A stretch of 64,000 nt of DNA, from the NCBI GenBank assembly GCA_013398055.1, contig VZRS01007384.1, positions 485,244 through 549,243 on the forward strand. Direction: 5' to 3'. The position numbers were made by a program, and so were the translations under genes. Below, one piece after another: positions 36,561-51,200 of this stretch. Positions within the stretch are counted from its first letter, which is position 1. Every line of letters begins with the position of its first letter. The stretch is from Ifrita kowaldi (Eukaryota > Chordata > Aves > Passeriformes > Cinclosomatidae). The notes under the pieces were generated by a model. It saw only the letters and a list, made by a program, of their open reading frames with translations, had not been told where the DNA came from and did no database searches.

Positions 36561-39500
36561 TTCTTTCTTTCCATCCCTAATTTGCATTTCTCGAATGGTT
36601 TTGTGCCCCTGTGCTCCTCTGGTCACCTGGAGAGGGACCTTTGAGTGGGTGATGGCTTCTGTGATGGGCCTGGAACAAACATCCCCCAACAGCCATCGTT
36701 TCTCTGTGCTCATTTGAGCCTGCAGAGAAGCATAACACGATACATCCTACAAGTAGGCTATATTAGAAAGGATTCAGCAGACAAAGCATCCCCAAAACAC
36801 AGCATTTGCAGAACAGCACAGACAAGAAGTTGCTGGACCTTCAGGATGGCTTTGTGCAGTAACAGTAACTTACCCTGTAGCAGATATGAGGACAACTCCC
36901 CTTATAACTTGCAATACTTGCAATTAGAACGTCCTCAACTGCAATAAATGGTGCCTAAAACTGTTACCTATTATCACAAATAGAAGCAGAAATTTTCTTA
37001 CAGTTGCCTGAGTATTTAGAGGTAAACTCTTAGTGCATATTTAGACTAAGGAAGCAGGAGAGAACAGTCCCAGGCAATTTGCTTGCAAAGTGAAAGTCTC
37101 GTTGACCATCATGCAGTTTAACTCAGTGGGAAGCAGAAGGTGTATTGGTTCCAGTGGAGTTTCAGCTGTCAGTTTATAGACCTTCCAGACCTAGAGGGGC
37201 TTTAGGACAGAGGTGTCCAAATTATGCTGGGCCATTACTGATAATTCTATCACAATTCCATCAAATCAATTGATCGTGTTCATGAGGCTTCCTGCAATCT
37301 TGCAATTTAATCTGCTGTTGTTTATATTTGTACCACTTTTGACCTTTAATTAATGATAACAGGCAGAACTCTAATTTGTCATCTTCAGTAACAGAATGAT
37401 AGCAAATGAACTTTTCAGATCAAATTCTCAGTGATTTTTTGGGTGGTAAAATCAAGTGTTAATAAAAGAATTCAAGAGAGTATTGTGGGAGACAGAGAAC
37501 CCTCAACCAAGGACAAGGCTATTCCTGAAGGGTACCCTTCACATGTATCTGCATTAGAAAGAACACAAAGATTACCCATTTCAAATACTTTCATGAAATA
37601 TAGAGAATGACTTTAGAAAACGTGAATTGTCTATAGTTTAGGAGAAGATCTAGACTGTAAATGGAGGTAACATTTTACAGGGTGACCTAAAGGGTGTCAC
37701 AATTCCCTATTAATCTTTCAAATAAGTTCACATCTGCTGTTGCTGAGATAAAGTAAAATCTACAAGCTTCTAGATTTCCACAGATATTAATCATTCAATA
37801 ACTAGCACAGAGAACTATTTGTATGTCGTCACATTAAATCAATAGAAAGCACAGATATTACATTAAAATGTTGTTAGATGTCTGCTAGCATGAGTGAAAC
37901 TAGTATTTGGCACAGGATGTTAAAATTACATGACCTGGAAACTAGAAGCATTTAGAGATCCTGTATCAAATAATGTCTCTAGAACCTCCATTAAAATGGA
38001 ACTGTATGTTTGGGGGGCTGAGGATTCATTGTATGTAAGTCAACTATGAAAATAAAAGGTTTGTTGTGAACAAAGAATAAGAAATAAATAATTCTGAATG
38101 TATATAAATTAGTATTATGCTTTCCTGTTGAATTGATTTCAGTCCTGACAATTTTATCTCAAAAAAGATTACATCAATAATAAAAAAGGGCTTCAAAACA
38201 CATTACTGAAGATATGTAAATGGCTTGGCAACTTTGAGTAATGTGAAAGATCAGCAGTTTCATTAGAGTAAAGAAGGAAAGAGTAAAATACACAGAACAA
38301 GCTGAAGGAAAAGAATATATGCCATAGATATTCAATCTAGGGAACACATTGATATGACATACTACTAATGCCTGATGAATTTGAGATTTGAGAGTCATAT
38401 AAAATTTCCTGTTAATGAGCATAAGTCAGCATATAGAAAGTTAACAAAAAGTTATTTTCCTCCAGTTAGGTTATTTCAGGTGGAGCTTACTGTGGAGCCC
38501 TTCATAACTTCCCCTGAATCAGCCACTTTATAGAGGAAGGAACTGGACTAAAAGTGTAGAGAATTTCTAGTTGATAGTATATGTGTGATTGCATTTTACT
38601 ACATAAAGCTCTGAATATTCTGCTGAAGAAGGGTCAAACAGAAGCTTGATTTTTGCACCAATATATTGCATCCTGTCTGTTTCTGATCTCTCTGCCTTTG
38701 GAAACATGACATCAAGAAATTTCCTGAACTTTCCTGCTTGGCAATTTTTTTCTTGTTTAGCTATTCCTTTTTCTGTGTTCATTGTAACAGAGATAAATAC
38801 TAATATTTTGTTATTTAAAGTGGAAATGTGCTGCAAAACACTTCAGCATCTCTCTTTGGATGTTTCATATTGGGCCTCCCCCACTCTCAACCCTTTCATA
38901 ATTTCACCATGCTTTAAAGGAGAGAAATGTAATTTATTGTCACCAGAAACAACATCCTTAATACAGCACCATGAATGGCTGCTGTCACCATTCAGTTGTG
39001 TCTCATTTTCTGAGAACTAGTTCCAACAAAAACATCCTTTGTTCCCAAGAATGCACACATAGATCAAAGTATTAGCAAGGCTACCATAGCTGATCTCAAC
39101 TATAACATTCTGTATGTCTGAAATTATTATGATATTTTATTTATGTAAACACTCTTTTAAAATTTACAAATGAGTGTTAACCAGTTATTATAGTGTTTCA
39201 CAGGATCTTTTTGCAAAGAAACCTCTCTCTGCTGCTAGATAAAGCAAGATTTTTAATATATATTATTCCTCAGCTATACTGGTGGTTTCCAAAAGAGCGG
39301 TTTTCCCAAATATCACTGACAAATCACAGTCTTGGGGTAAATTACATGGTACTATCACAATATTCATAATTCATCACATTCTCTTTTATGTTTACTAACT
39401 TTGCTGTTGACCCATGACTAGGATATCCTTCAATGAATGAATCTATTTTTACAGCTGTTTTTAAATTGATTGGATTGTAGGCACACCTACTGAAATCAAT

Positions 39501-40579
39501 CAACTAATTGAAGAAACAGAATGAGATTTTTATTATAGGGTTTCAGATAATACCAAATCCCTTGTGAAAAGTATGTTATTTCTTCTCTTTGTTCTGCTTT
39601 TGGAAAACTATAACTGTGGGTTGGTGGTTTTTTCAACTGTATAGGTCATAGGAATTACAAAGATTTCCAAAGTAAAATCACTGAATAATCCCTGACAGAG
39701 TGGCTTACAAAGGTATTTAGGCTGCTATATATGATCATCATCAGTGTTCTTTCACAGACATAGGAAGGTGTGCTTTAGCTATCTGCTCAAAGCAATTCAA
39801 ATATTTCAGTTTTGATGATTATCTAACCATAGAACTTATTAACAAACCTCTTAGAGTGAATGACACTACACAGTACATCACACAGCCATGAAGGACAGGA
39901 ACCATTTTTGTTAAAGAGATAACCAAAGTGAATTCCTTACATCTGGGATTGAAATTCTGCTGCCCTGCTAACTAAGTTCCATTGGGTCAGTCAGTTTAAG
40001 AAGAGCACAAGACTCAAGGGATTTCGGCATTCATATCTTCATGAGTTGAAGGTGCAAAAAAATAGCAATGCCATGGAGAAACCAGCTGACTACGGCTGGA
40101 GAGTTGGAAAAACTTGGCATTTTTCTTTCAGAAACCTTGAGGTTTGTTTGGTTATCTATGGACTGCTAAGGCACTAAAGTTGATTTCAATGTAGATTTTC
40201 ATATATTCCTCTTGTTTTCCGAGAAGCCTTTCTAGTATCGAGAGATATACATGAATTTAACTGCATTTTTTGAGTAAAGTAATGCTCATTCATCTGAAAT
40301 AGTTGCATTCATTTACATTCTGTAACTTCCGTGTGTTAAAATACATTGTTTGAATATATCCATGCTAATGCATAATAAAAATGTGTAAACTTGTTTGCAT
40401 GCAAGTATAATAAGAGAGTTTATTTATATTGCTCTCATAGAGCTTTCAGCACTATCCACCATAACATCCTCATAGCAAAGTAGAGTACAGTGGTAGAGCT
40501 AGTACCAAATGAACTGCAAATCCTTCCGCGTTATCTAACTAGAATGATACACCAGTACAGAACCCACAAGGGTCTGTCT
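36561..40579. other. Non-coding stretch, mostly unique
   Basis: 36561-36950 may still belong to the preceding LTR element or to flanking proviral sequence, but no viral motif is readable. Beyond that the DNA is AT-rich and featureless. The 38567-39020 interval is open on both strands (89 codons minus, 124 codons plus); neither translation has a recognisable domain. Confidence 0.55.
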
Positions 40580-40880
40580 AGTGTTTTGTTCCATGTTTTG
40601 TCATTGATTTGCTTCATGAAATAGGAAAGAGATATCACATTTGAAGATGACACAGCTTAGGATAAGGTGTGAATATAACGGAAACCAAAATTGCATTCAA
40701 AAGTTTCTTCATAAACTGAAAATGTGATGCTGGAGGGAGGCTACTGCTCTAAAGGAACAAATTTCAAAGTATTACATATTAGCAGCCATGATCAGCTATA
40801 CAGACTGGGTATGGGCAGTATGAAGAGAGGGAGAGCACGATCTACAGCAGTCTTGGTGTTCAAGTCATGCTGAATTATAC
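40580..40880 (+). mobile_element. Probable highly degraded CR1-like LINE fragment
   Basis: In the forward direction the text follows the CR1 ORF2 3' region: ttttgtcattgatttgctt (compare CR1 'cattaatgacctgga'), then gaagatgacacagctta (compare 'gatgacaccaagctgg', encoding the F-A-D-D-T segment), then ggaacaaatttcaaagtatt (compare 'aagtgcaaagtcctgca') and cagactgggtatggg. The order and spacing are right but identity is low. It would be the only plus-strand CR1 piece in the window. Could be chance resemblance. Confidence 0.45.
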
Positions 40881-43800
40881 TTTTGGTCTGCTCGATATCA
40901 GCTAGAGAAGTCCATTCAGTCTTGGAAAATGATAGTCAAATAAGGTTATTTGCAGAGCTCAGAAAAGAGGAAGTAAAATGGACAGAGATCCGGAAAGCGT
41001 GACATACCATTACAGGTTGGAAGGAAGTAGCTAAAAAAGCTGAGAAAAGGCAGCAAGGAAAGGAATCTGTTATTAACATGGCATATGCTGGATATGATGA
41101 GAAAGAATAGTCTGAAATTGCAGGAGAGTTAAACCAGACCTTACAAACTACCATGTAATTATAAACTATAAAAACATTTGGCTGTAAATACATTCAGCAG
41201 ATTGTAGAATCACCAGTAGCTACATGAACCTTAAAGACAGGTTTGATGGCTAAGTTCATTCCAAGCTCAATATCATCCAAAGTCAGTTGTAAGCATCCAG
41301 TCTTAATCAAAAACAAATAAAGTGACACAATCTTAATTAAAAGTAAGTGTTAATACCAGCTGAAGGAGTTTAATTGTCAATTTATACATTTACATGAAAT
41401 GTAAAGTACAGTTTATCTTCATAAATATGAAGGTAACAATGACTAAGCTTTAGGAGGTAGGAAAAAATATTTTGCTTTGTGTTTTGGTAGCTATTCACCT
41501 CTGAGCAACTCTGAGTATTTCAGCAGGTTATAATGCCTGGAAGTCCTTTGCATTTTCAAAGCTGGGAAGGGGAGGCAATGAAATGGTAAAAGGAAATTTC
41601 CCACCACTCACTTAATATTAAGAAAACCTGAAAGAGTGGGAAGCAAGGAGATTTTAAATATGAATAGCTCTCAAAAATAATCTGCTATAAAAATAATTAT
41701 GACTTGCCCATGACAGACTCCTTTCCATTAATACACCTTGAAGGTGCAGGGTTGTACCTCAGTCAAAAACCTTGAAGCATGTTTCAGCTTTATAGCTAGA
41801 CAAAAACAGGGTGAGAAAAACTTTCAGAACTTACTACGTAGAGTTTAGTAATCTTTTCATTTCTCTACCTATTGTCTCAATACCTGGATTATCTTTTTAT
41901 TTTGTAAATTAATATGTTTACTTCACCCTATCTCAAATGAGGTGTATTTAGTTATTCTGTGAATCAAGATTTATTCCATTCCAAAGTATGTTTGGAATTC
42001 TACATTCTTTGGATTCCAAAGTATGTACATCCCTATCCCTGCAGATAGGGACAATCAAGCACTTTAGCATTTCCTATCATACTATTAGGAAACTGACACT
42101 GACCCTGCTCTAACTGGAGAGTTTGTAATGTAGGCATTTATAATCAAAGAGTTTTTAGATATCAACCAAACAAATGGTTTATAATCTGTCAGACCATCTT
42201 TAAATCCATTCTGGGAGGGTTTAAAGACCAGATTTCCTAAGGGTCTTGGAGAAGGGTAGACCAGACTATTTCTTACAGCCTTTTCCTATTTTGCAAAAGC
42301 CTATGAGTATGCCTACTATGCAGTCAAAGAGTATTAAAGCTTTGGTAGGTGACAGAGATTGTCTTTAATCCAATTTACACAAACAGGAAGACCAACAAAG
42401 ATCTCACAGATTTTTAGAGCTATACAGGCTTTCTGGCATCCAGGATGCATGATCTCAGGCTCCATTATTCTAATATCCTATTTCCTGATATTTTTACCTC
42501 TACTATGTTCTCTCTCTCACTGAAGTTAACACTACTTAACAAATGAATCTTACTGGAGACCTAGTTACATTATTTTTCATCAAGTATGTTGGAAGGTCCT
42601 TGGTGTGTGCCTAAATTCATGTAGGATTAATCTTGTCCACAGTGGGTGTCACTTTTTATACACCAAGGATACAGCCCAGATTCAACTGAATTATCACAGA
42701 CTAGTAAATCTGTATGAACGGCTGAACTGTGATTGCTGTCTCTGTAGATGACCCTAGTCTGCAGAAAATTAAAGAAAATATGGCACTGCTAAGACTGAAG
42801 TGAGAAATTGGCTAATTGACTGCCATATCAAGATTTACCTAATTACCTATAAAAGAGCACAGTTTCTCAGGCATCCCCTCCAGAAAAAAAAAAACATTGC
42901 TGAAAAAATCATGGGTATTTCACTTAATGATCACCCTTTGTATGTTTTGGTCTATGTTTTTATTTTCTGAACTATTTCATAAAGATAATTTGTAAACTAA
43001 TTGATACTTTTGAAAAATATTTAAAAGTCCCTGTGAGTAAGAAAATATGGCCATTGAAAGGAATTTAAGCAAAGTCTTTTTATTAATAGCATACTCAGTT
43101 ACCATAGCTCAGCTGGCACATATTTAGTTCCATTGTGGTCTTTTTATTTTTAGTCCAAGGCTTTAGTTTCTTAAGCCAGACCTTGCAGCACTGAATGAAA
43201 CAATTCAATAAAACCAATTTGGATACAATACTCAGAACTGGTACTTACTGCAATATCCAGTGCTGGTGACAGGCTGCCTGGAGTCCTGCCAATGCTGATT
43301 TAGCAGTATATGCCAGCTCAGTGAGTCAGAAACAGTTTTTACGTGTGCCAGCTCAATTGTGCAAGGTTGCTCAGAAATCCCTTTCAATATCCAGGCAGAA
43401 TAATTGCTGTATTTCGAATCTACTTTCCTTAGGAGAAAGGAACAAAGCAAAAGAGAAGCATCAATAGAATGGCTTTTACTATCAATTTTGTAGCCTGCTG
43501 TGGAAGGTCACTGCTTTGAAAATATTTCACTCTAACTGAATATTTAGGTCATGTGATAGTGGGTGCAGCTTTCTGACATTCAAGTATGCAAGAGAGAAAA
43601 ATAGTAATTGAAAGAATAACTGCTTTGAAACAGTAAGAATAAAAGTTTAAAAAGTCACTTGTCTAGGAAAAAAAAGTTTAGTGAAGACCGAGGAATGTAC
43701 ACGTGTAGTTTGATGTAAATTTATCCCACATATCATAACTGAGAGCAAAAGAGAAAGACGGAGCACAGGTATGATCTTTTTAAACATGCTCTTAATGAAA

Positions 43801-45130
43801 AGACGTGGTAAAGGTATAGCTGTAGGAATATTACTTTCCCCTCAGTATAGAATGAGTTTGTAGAAAATATCTCTTTCAGATCAACTCCTGTAGAGTTCCT
43901 CTGTTCAGCTCACTATGAAATATGAAAACAGCATTTTTAAGAGCCATGTCAAAATACCTATTCATCATTTGCCTGGGACAGTGTCATTACTGACGGGTTG
44001 TATAAAGAGCAAGTGGTTGTTCAGGAAGCCAGAACCCAACTGGAACAGGTTTGTCTTGTTTGATTTTAAAAATAGTAATAAAACTGGATAAGGGGATAAA
44101 ATTCACATTATAATAGTCACTGAAACCAATAATCATCACTTTCTGTGTACCTATCACAAAAATGGTTCAGTGTAAAACAAAGAAAAATTGCCATCTACTC
44201 AAATTTCCATATAATGAAATTAGAATCTCAGTAAGAGTAACACTGTCTGAACACACAAACCCATGTTGCCTACCCCAAAATCAAGTTACAATAGCTGGAC
44301 TAGGTGATTTGAAAAAAACTCCTCCACTCCTAGGCTTTGAAACAATAATCAGCGTGCTTAGTAACACAATTTTTCTCCAATGCATTTACAAGTCAGATAA
44401 CTTCGTGCTATTATTAACCTCTGAAAAATCCCTGTCAGCTTTTTTGTACCAGTCTCTCTTTCTTTTCTGCTTCCACCACTGACTCTAACAAAGCTGGCTG
44501 ACCTTCCCATTAAAATTCCTTCTTGATGAGTTTTATATGCCAATTTCCTTTTATTGCTAGTCTCAGCTTTACACAGTATCAGGCAGGCTAAGGCCTAGTT
44601 CATGCCATTCTAATCACTTGAAACACTGAAAAAACAGTTACCTTTCATTTTCTCCTAGATATTATTTACCTTTTACCCTTCTTCAAAAGGAAATACTCAA
44701 GAATTCTTAACAACTGATGATGAGGTGCTTATAATAACTACTTAGATACTAACATTAAAACATCACCAAAAAAATATTAAATAGTGACTCGAGATCCTTC
44801 TTAATTATGGTTCACAACAAATACTGAAATAAAAATATGAAATTTTTTTTAAGTTTAAAATTATTTTCTCGTTGTTATTCAAAATGAGCCTTTTAACAAA
44901 AACATCTATTTAGACTAAATTTCAGTAGAGTATAAATTTAAAACAATGTCAATACAAGTAGGTGGATTGCATGGGGTTAACCCAAGATTGGATGGGGTTT
45001 GGGCCCCTTCAGCTTCTCCTGTGTAACACCTGCATTGAAAGACACACTCAAAAAAGGTAAGTCAAAAAAAATGTTAAAAACAATAAAACCAAACACATAT
45101 TCAGGTAGAAAGAAATTTATATAAAACTTA
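40881..45130. other. Repeat-poor non-coding stretch
   Basis: AT-rich, no gene or transposon recognised. Small local repeats: attccaaagtatgt at 41978-41991 and again at 42013-42026, the second within the palindrome-like ctttggattccaaag. The 106-codon frame 44162-44482 (+) has no recognisable domain. Confidence 0.6.
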
Positions 45131-45265
45131 AATTTGCAAGTGTCGGTATAATCTCTTTTCCACAGCTTTGGCACGCCGGCCGGGGCTGCAAGCCTTGGGA
45201 GCCCCGTCAAGCTCCCTGGGNCTGAATTTGCAAGTGTCGGTATGATCTCTTTTCCACAGCTTTGG
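45131..45265. repeat. 41-bp direct duplication flanking a GC-rich insert with an N
   Basis: A 41-base sequence starting aatttgcaagtgtcggtat occurs at 45131-45171 and again at 45225-45265, with one A/G difference. Between them lie 53 bases (45172-45224) of very GC-rich DNA (cacgccggccggggctgca, gccccgtcaagctccctggg) containing the only N of the window, at 45221. The insert has two short inverted repeats (ggggct/agcccc and gggagc/gctccc). Base composition is unlike anything within kilobases. The overlap-plus-ambiguous-base pattern is typical of a mis-joined assembly or a read-end artefact; a real tandem duplication with filler DNA is possible. Confidence 0.9.
45172..45224. other. GC-rich 53-bp insert of unknown origin
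   Basis: Composition is roughly three-quarters G and C in a region that is otherwise strongly AT-rich. It is bounded exactly by the two 41-bp copies. It produces an artificial extension of a minus-strand open frame (44977-45288) whose translation contains an undefined residue at the N. I do not recognise the sequence as a repeat family; adapter, contaminant or gap-filling sequence are the simplest explanations. Confidence 0.75.
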
Positions 45266-48200
45266 TTGTTCATTAACCTCATTTCCAAAATTTAGTTCAT
45301 GATAGAAATTAAAATTTTCTCAGAGAAACTTAGTCATCTGAGGAATGTAGTGGGGGTCACTGCAAAATAGTGCATCATATAAAGATATTACAAGTGTCAT
45401 ACTGACACACTATGCCAGATTTGTGGTCTGGAAGTCTGTACAGATCATCTACTGAGCTGTTCAAATACAGAACAGGGACACAGAGTACTGTGGCCTCTTT
45501 TCAGGATGGAAACAAGGTTTTTATTGGAACTTTGAAATAACAGAGATAAACCACTTAGACTTCACTTCTGAATTAGATGTATCTTCACCCAGGCATATGT
45601 GATGTTCAAAGGCTATAGGGACCAGTAAACTTCAGCTTAACCAGGTGTAACCTCAAACCCCAATATTAAAATTACTTGTGCGGTCATCTTTATTAATCAG
45701 AATTTGTCATTTTTTTTCTATGGTGAACAAAGTCTTATTACGAATGAAATGTCACAAAACATTTCTGTACAGTTGCTGAGGAAAGTGAACGTGTCAGTTA
45801 AATGACTTCTGATATAAAGTATCTTTCTGCAATAGCAGCGTTGAAATGAGTGACACAACAGGGAGGGTTTGACCATGGCTGGCATCTGCAGTATGGGGCA
45901 CAGTGTGTTAATTATATTGCCTTTATAGGTGGCAGGTTTTTATGAGATTTATATATGTACGTGCAATTTAAGAAAAGAATAAATGTGAGAGCATTTTGAT
46001 AGTGACGGATCAATGAATACCCAGGAAAGTGTATGGGGTGGTATTCTCAAGAATTCCCAACATCAACATATGACAATCATATAAACATTCCCATGCTCTA
46101 ATCTCTTCCTGCAGTAAAACTAGTGAAGAGTGGAGTAAGTCCAGGAAATTAACTTGGAGGATATAAAACCATCATCCACTAAACTGAATTTTATTCCAAA
46201 AACTAAAATGTGGAAGAATAGGTGGCCATGGACCTGTAGAGGGAACGGATTTACATAGTGTAAGTGAGTTAATGTGCAATGGTTGGACTGTGAGAGACAA
46301 TCCTGTCCAGCCATTCTTTTCTCCCCATTCATCTTAAACTGTTTCTAGCTGCACTGGTGCTTTTTGCTCTTTTGAGGAAAGTAACCTAGGTTATATCGGA
46401 AATCAGTCAGAGCAGAAGGGAAGCTTTTCCCCAATTATTATTAAAGGCGTTTGTTGAGAAGAATTAGTTGGAAGTTAGCTGTGATGGGATAAGTAAAAGC
46501 ACCGTGTTCAAGGGATGTGATACACTTTGTTAGTAAAGCCTTTGCTGTTTCTTCTCCATATGATATCTTTTTAGAAAAGGAAAATTTTGTATCACACTTC
46601 AAAGAGAAGAGCACTGAGTTTGTATAAGTGAGACAATTTCTTGTAGTGGCCCTTTGGGGCAGCTCTCTGTTTGTATTTTCGGGTATATAAATTCAGGCAT
46701 ACTTGTTTTTCCTTCTGTTTTTCCTTATCATTATGTATTATACTTACATTACACTCTAATATCCAATAACCTCTCTGTAGGCAAAAGTTACTAGGAAAAA
46801 AATATGTGTAAATTTTCTTACATAGAATTTTCAGGGCTTAGATATAGAACCGCTCTTCAAAAATGTTTACACCAGTCTTGATTCTCCCTCTGATTTGCTG
46901 TAAAATATCAAACTCAATGTTCTTCCCAGATTTTCCAGTAAGCATTTCTGTCCTTTCTAACAAGGCTCTCTTAAGATGTTGGAGCATGTCCTCTGCCATT
47001 TTCCCTACTACTCAGAAATCAAGATCATTTTTCTACTGATTACACTCATATAATATAGTGCCACAGACCAGAAGGGGATGAGATCTGCTTGACAGCTTTT
47101 GCAGTCACCAAAAGACCATGAGGCTTTCAGTTGCTTGTAGCTTGACTTGCCAATTTGAGCAATAGCAATATTCTCATTCAGTACAAAGAGCCATAAAGCC
47201 TAATGTTTCCAGATTGCTCAGATGTTAGGAGATAGGGCGCCTCATTGCTGATTAGAGTCAGGTGAAAAAATTTGAATAAGTCAGAGTAATTATATCTGAA
47301 AGTTCTTGGCTGTAAAATCCAAGATTGAATGTATGAATGGTAAGATCATACCTTTGGGCTGGTTTGTGACAGTGGCAAACAAGCACTCTTTTATCCTTAG
47401 TGAAATCTGTTTACACTGGATAGACCTAAATACATATAAGGAAGCAATAAAGTAATGGTCCTGACAAATCTAAAATTCAAGGTTTGATTTTACAGATTAA
47501 ATTTGAAGCTATTGAAACATAAAAATTTGAAGGAATTATTGGAATGGAGAGAATAAACACTGAATACAAGGAATCTTCAAGTAGGATGACATCTTTATTA
47601 TTTAAATTAAGAACATATAGGATTACATCATAATCAAGGCTTTATGTGTGAACCTACATGGGCAAAAATGTACGTATTTTTGCATTAAACTGATGAAAAA
47701 TTTCAAATTTACCTGCTATAATTTTTTGTTTTACAAGTACATTTCTGTCAAGCTCATGATTACTAAGTGCAATTCTGTCACATTAAAAAAATGAATCTGT
47801 GACAAAGATGAGATGACTGTGAACAAGGCCAATGACACAGAGCTACACCAGGACAGAATAAAGCAGAAGGTTTGATAATGAGAGATTACACTTTCCAGCT
47901 ATTCTTGAGGACCAGAGGGAGGGAATTATTTGTCTTATGCTGGCAGCAATTTCCCTAAACCATGTGAGATGGCATACCTCAAGCTGTTGCAAATGTAGGC
48001 AGAACAACCACAGGCCATGGCTCTTGGTTGGATCTAGGTTCCCCAGGGTATAAAATATATTGAAAAGGCTCCTAAATAGGGGCTGAACACTTAATTTGAC
48101 TGTTTGAATGGAAGTCCCACATATTTTTCAATCACTAACCTTTGTTCACAGCTCCCTTGAAGCTTAATAATCAATTCTGATTATTTTTTTTTAAATTAGA

Positions 48201-51200
48201 TTAGCTGCTCATGGTTACAGTTTTACAACTGTAACATATCAGATGTGTTAAGCAGAACTTCTGCACTGTCCCCTTTTTTAGGTTCTGTAAAGCTGCAATG
48301 GACAAAGGTTATTAAGTTCCTGCTGTGTTTAAGTTTCCTACAGGTTAGTTTTATTAAAATGTTTGTTTCTTCAGAAATTAGTCCCCAGTCCTTGCAAACT
48401 TAAAAGTTAAGCCAAGGTTTCCCAAAGAACATTTGAAAATAGAATATATTAGTATTTATTTCGAGATATTTTATTAGCCCATTATTCATCATTTTTCTAT
48501 GAGGAAATTGTGGTTAATTGCAACGCTGAAAGATTGTGTTGTGCATTATTTCTGAAGTGATAATACTCATAGTTTTTGTCCTTTATAATGTCACTACAAG
48601 GAAAAAAATCATTCAAAGTTTTCAGTTTTAGTGAACAAGAAACACCTTTATCAAAATACAAAACCATCTATTCTTATGCAAATTCATGTCAGACACCTAA
48701 AAGACCCCTTTTGTCATTCCTCTACAGGAGCTGAGTGATTCATGCTACTAGTTTAAAATATACATACAAATCAGAGCACTAGGAATTTTTTTTTATAACA
48801 TCAGATAGTGTAAACTTTATCATAAAATACTTCACTATTACATACATTTTATTGCAATTCAAACCCAGTCAAGTGATCTATGAGGATAATGTGCTGTAGA
48901 CTGAAGTAAGGCACTTATACTAAAAATGTACTGACTTTATCCACCTCATTCTGCGAAGGTAGATAAGAATGTAAGTGTGTGGATGTGTGTCTGCTTGTGT
49001 GTGTATCATGCAGACCATTCATAAATTGTCATAAAGATTAGTCACCTAATTAGTTGCTACTACACATTATTTTTTAAAAGATCCAGATAGAAGATACATT
49101 GGCAAATGTTCAGACCATCTTTATGTTATTACATCTAATTGTAAACATCAACACATTTAATTATCATGCAAGCATGAACAATTATGCCATTACTTTGTAA
49201 ACATACATGAAAGGTTATTCATCACTGCCATACATTATAAAATATTAGTAATATCATGAAAGACAACCATACCAAACTTCTTCCCAGTCTTTAGTTTACT
49301 TGTCATTTGAGGAAATCACAATAATATGGTTAGTAACATGGAAGATTGTCTTTTTCTGATGAAGAATACATATCTGTTCTATCTGAAACATTGAAATTTA
49401 TCTGTATTATTTTGCCATTAATTTCTCATTGAAATTACTTATACAAGTTTATACATCTTTGGCAATATTTAGTCACATACTTGCCATCACAGGAAAAAGA
49501 AGCAAACATTCATTTCCCTTCTGAAGAGGCCTTATAAAACCTGAATTATAGTGTTTCAAGGTATAGGGGAGAAAAGAATATAGGACCATAGAAGCCATAA
49601 TGTGCTTTTTAGTTTGTGCGAAAGCAGATATGCAGTAGGCTAACAAAAAAGTAGCAGTTTTATATTATCATTTTTACACATGCTCCTACACATAAAAGAC
49701 ACTAATTTTAGATAATATCTAGACTTAAGGTTGTCTAACACTTCATTATTTTAGTATTCAAATTTGACTTGCATTTAAATTTCCTAAAATTTCAAACTCT
49801 GGACAGAAATTCTCATGTCAGGTGTTGGCTGCTGAATATTTCTCAAGTATTTCCTAATGCTATAAAGGCCTTTCATAAGGAGCTCTTAGCCTATGTCTGC
49901 TTTGAAGCAAAACCTTGGTTTTGTCCAGCCAAATACAGTGAAGTTTTGAACTTTTAGATGCTACAGTTCATTTTGTAGTAAGGAATCATACTAGATCTTA
50001 GTAAGAAGCTTTTAGATTTGAGCAACGTGATTTCCTGAACAATAAGCTTGTTTAACTCAACATTGCATGGCACTGTGCACTAGACATGCTTCAACTCTAC
50101 CCAGCAGCCAACATGCCCATACAGTCCAATGTATTCCTATTTAAATAGCCCAACAGTGGTGTAGGCATGTCAGCTCCAAACTGCATCCATTCTAATACAT
50201 AAATTCTAAAACACAGCCTGTGCTAAGACCACAGGCCCATTAGCTCCAGGGCTTCAATCTGCCAACATAACTGTATTATTTCCTGCTTAATTGCTCCAGA
50301 ATTTTTCTGTTGTGAGAAAAATACCTGTGAAACATGCTGGGAATATGGCTATAACATCAGCTTAAAAACAACAGCCTATTACTTACCAGCTATTTTTCCA
50401 GATAGGCTACTAAAGTTCTGTGCTGTTGATTACATGCAAGATGCAACATGGCTACTTTGCAGCTAATTTTTGGTATTTATTTTCTGGCATTAAAAAAAAA
50501 GAGATCAGAAACTACATGCAGTACAGTGCAAGAAAGTTAATTTTCTAAGTTCAAATCTTAGGAAACCCAAGAATAAAGGTTGATTCAGCAATGTTAATTC
50601 AGGCCTTACATGTATGTTTTAGGTTGTAGATCCTTATTTATTTGTTCTTGGAAGAAAATTTTCACATTTTGCCTAATTGAATAGACTACACTCTGTTCTG
50701 GAAACATATCAAGGATAAACTGCGACGAAGAATAAAATCAGAAGAAACTGATTCATTCATCATGTAACTAGGAAAGTCTGTTGGATCAGAGGGTGTCTGG
50801 AAATGGCAGGTGAGGGATAATGGATTTGAATTGTGATAGTGAGAACTGAATCTACCACAAAGTTCTAATGTGATGGTAATTGAGATACTTAAATCAAAAT
50901 TTTCATATGGCTGCTAATGGCTGCTAAAAATGGCCACAGTTTCTAGGTATCTATTTGAGTCATCCTTTGCAGGTCCATACAAGTGCCAAGTGATCACAGC
51001 TGTGACTGAAATGAATTGGATCTATGCTTGTTTTTTAAAATGCTCTGAAAATTCAGGCCCAAATGCATTCAATTAGCAAAATATTAATGAAAACTTGATC
51101 ATTTTAACCTCTTTCAAATCTTTAATTTCTTGCAGAGATTCCTCAATACTTGGCAGAATTATTTTACAAGTTTTAATCATCTTATGATTTTTTGTTGTTG

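Noticed and set aside
38567..39020. Overlapping frames on both strands (89 and 124 codons)
   Set aside because: Mutual overlap in opposite directions with no domain suggests chance openness.
44977..45288. 103-codon minus-strand frame containing an undefined residue
   Set aside because: It exists only because the duplicated segment and GC-rich insert at 45131-45265 keep the frame open; probably an assembly artefact.
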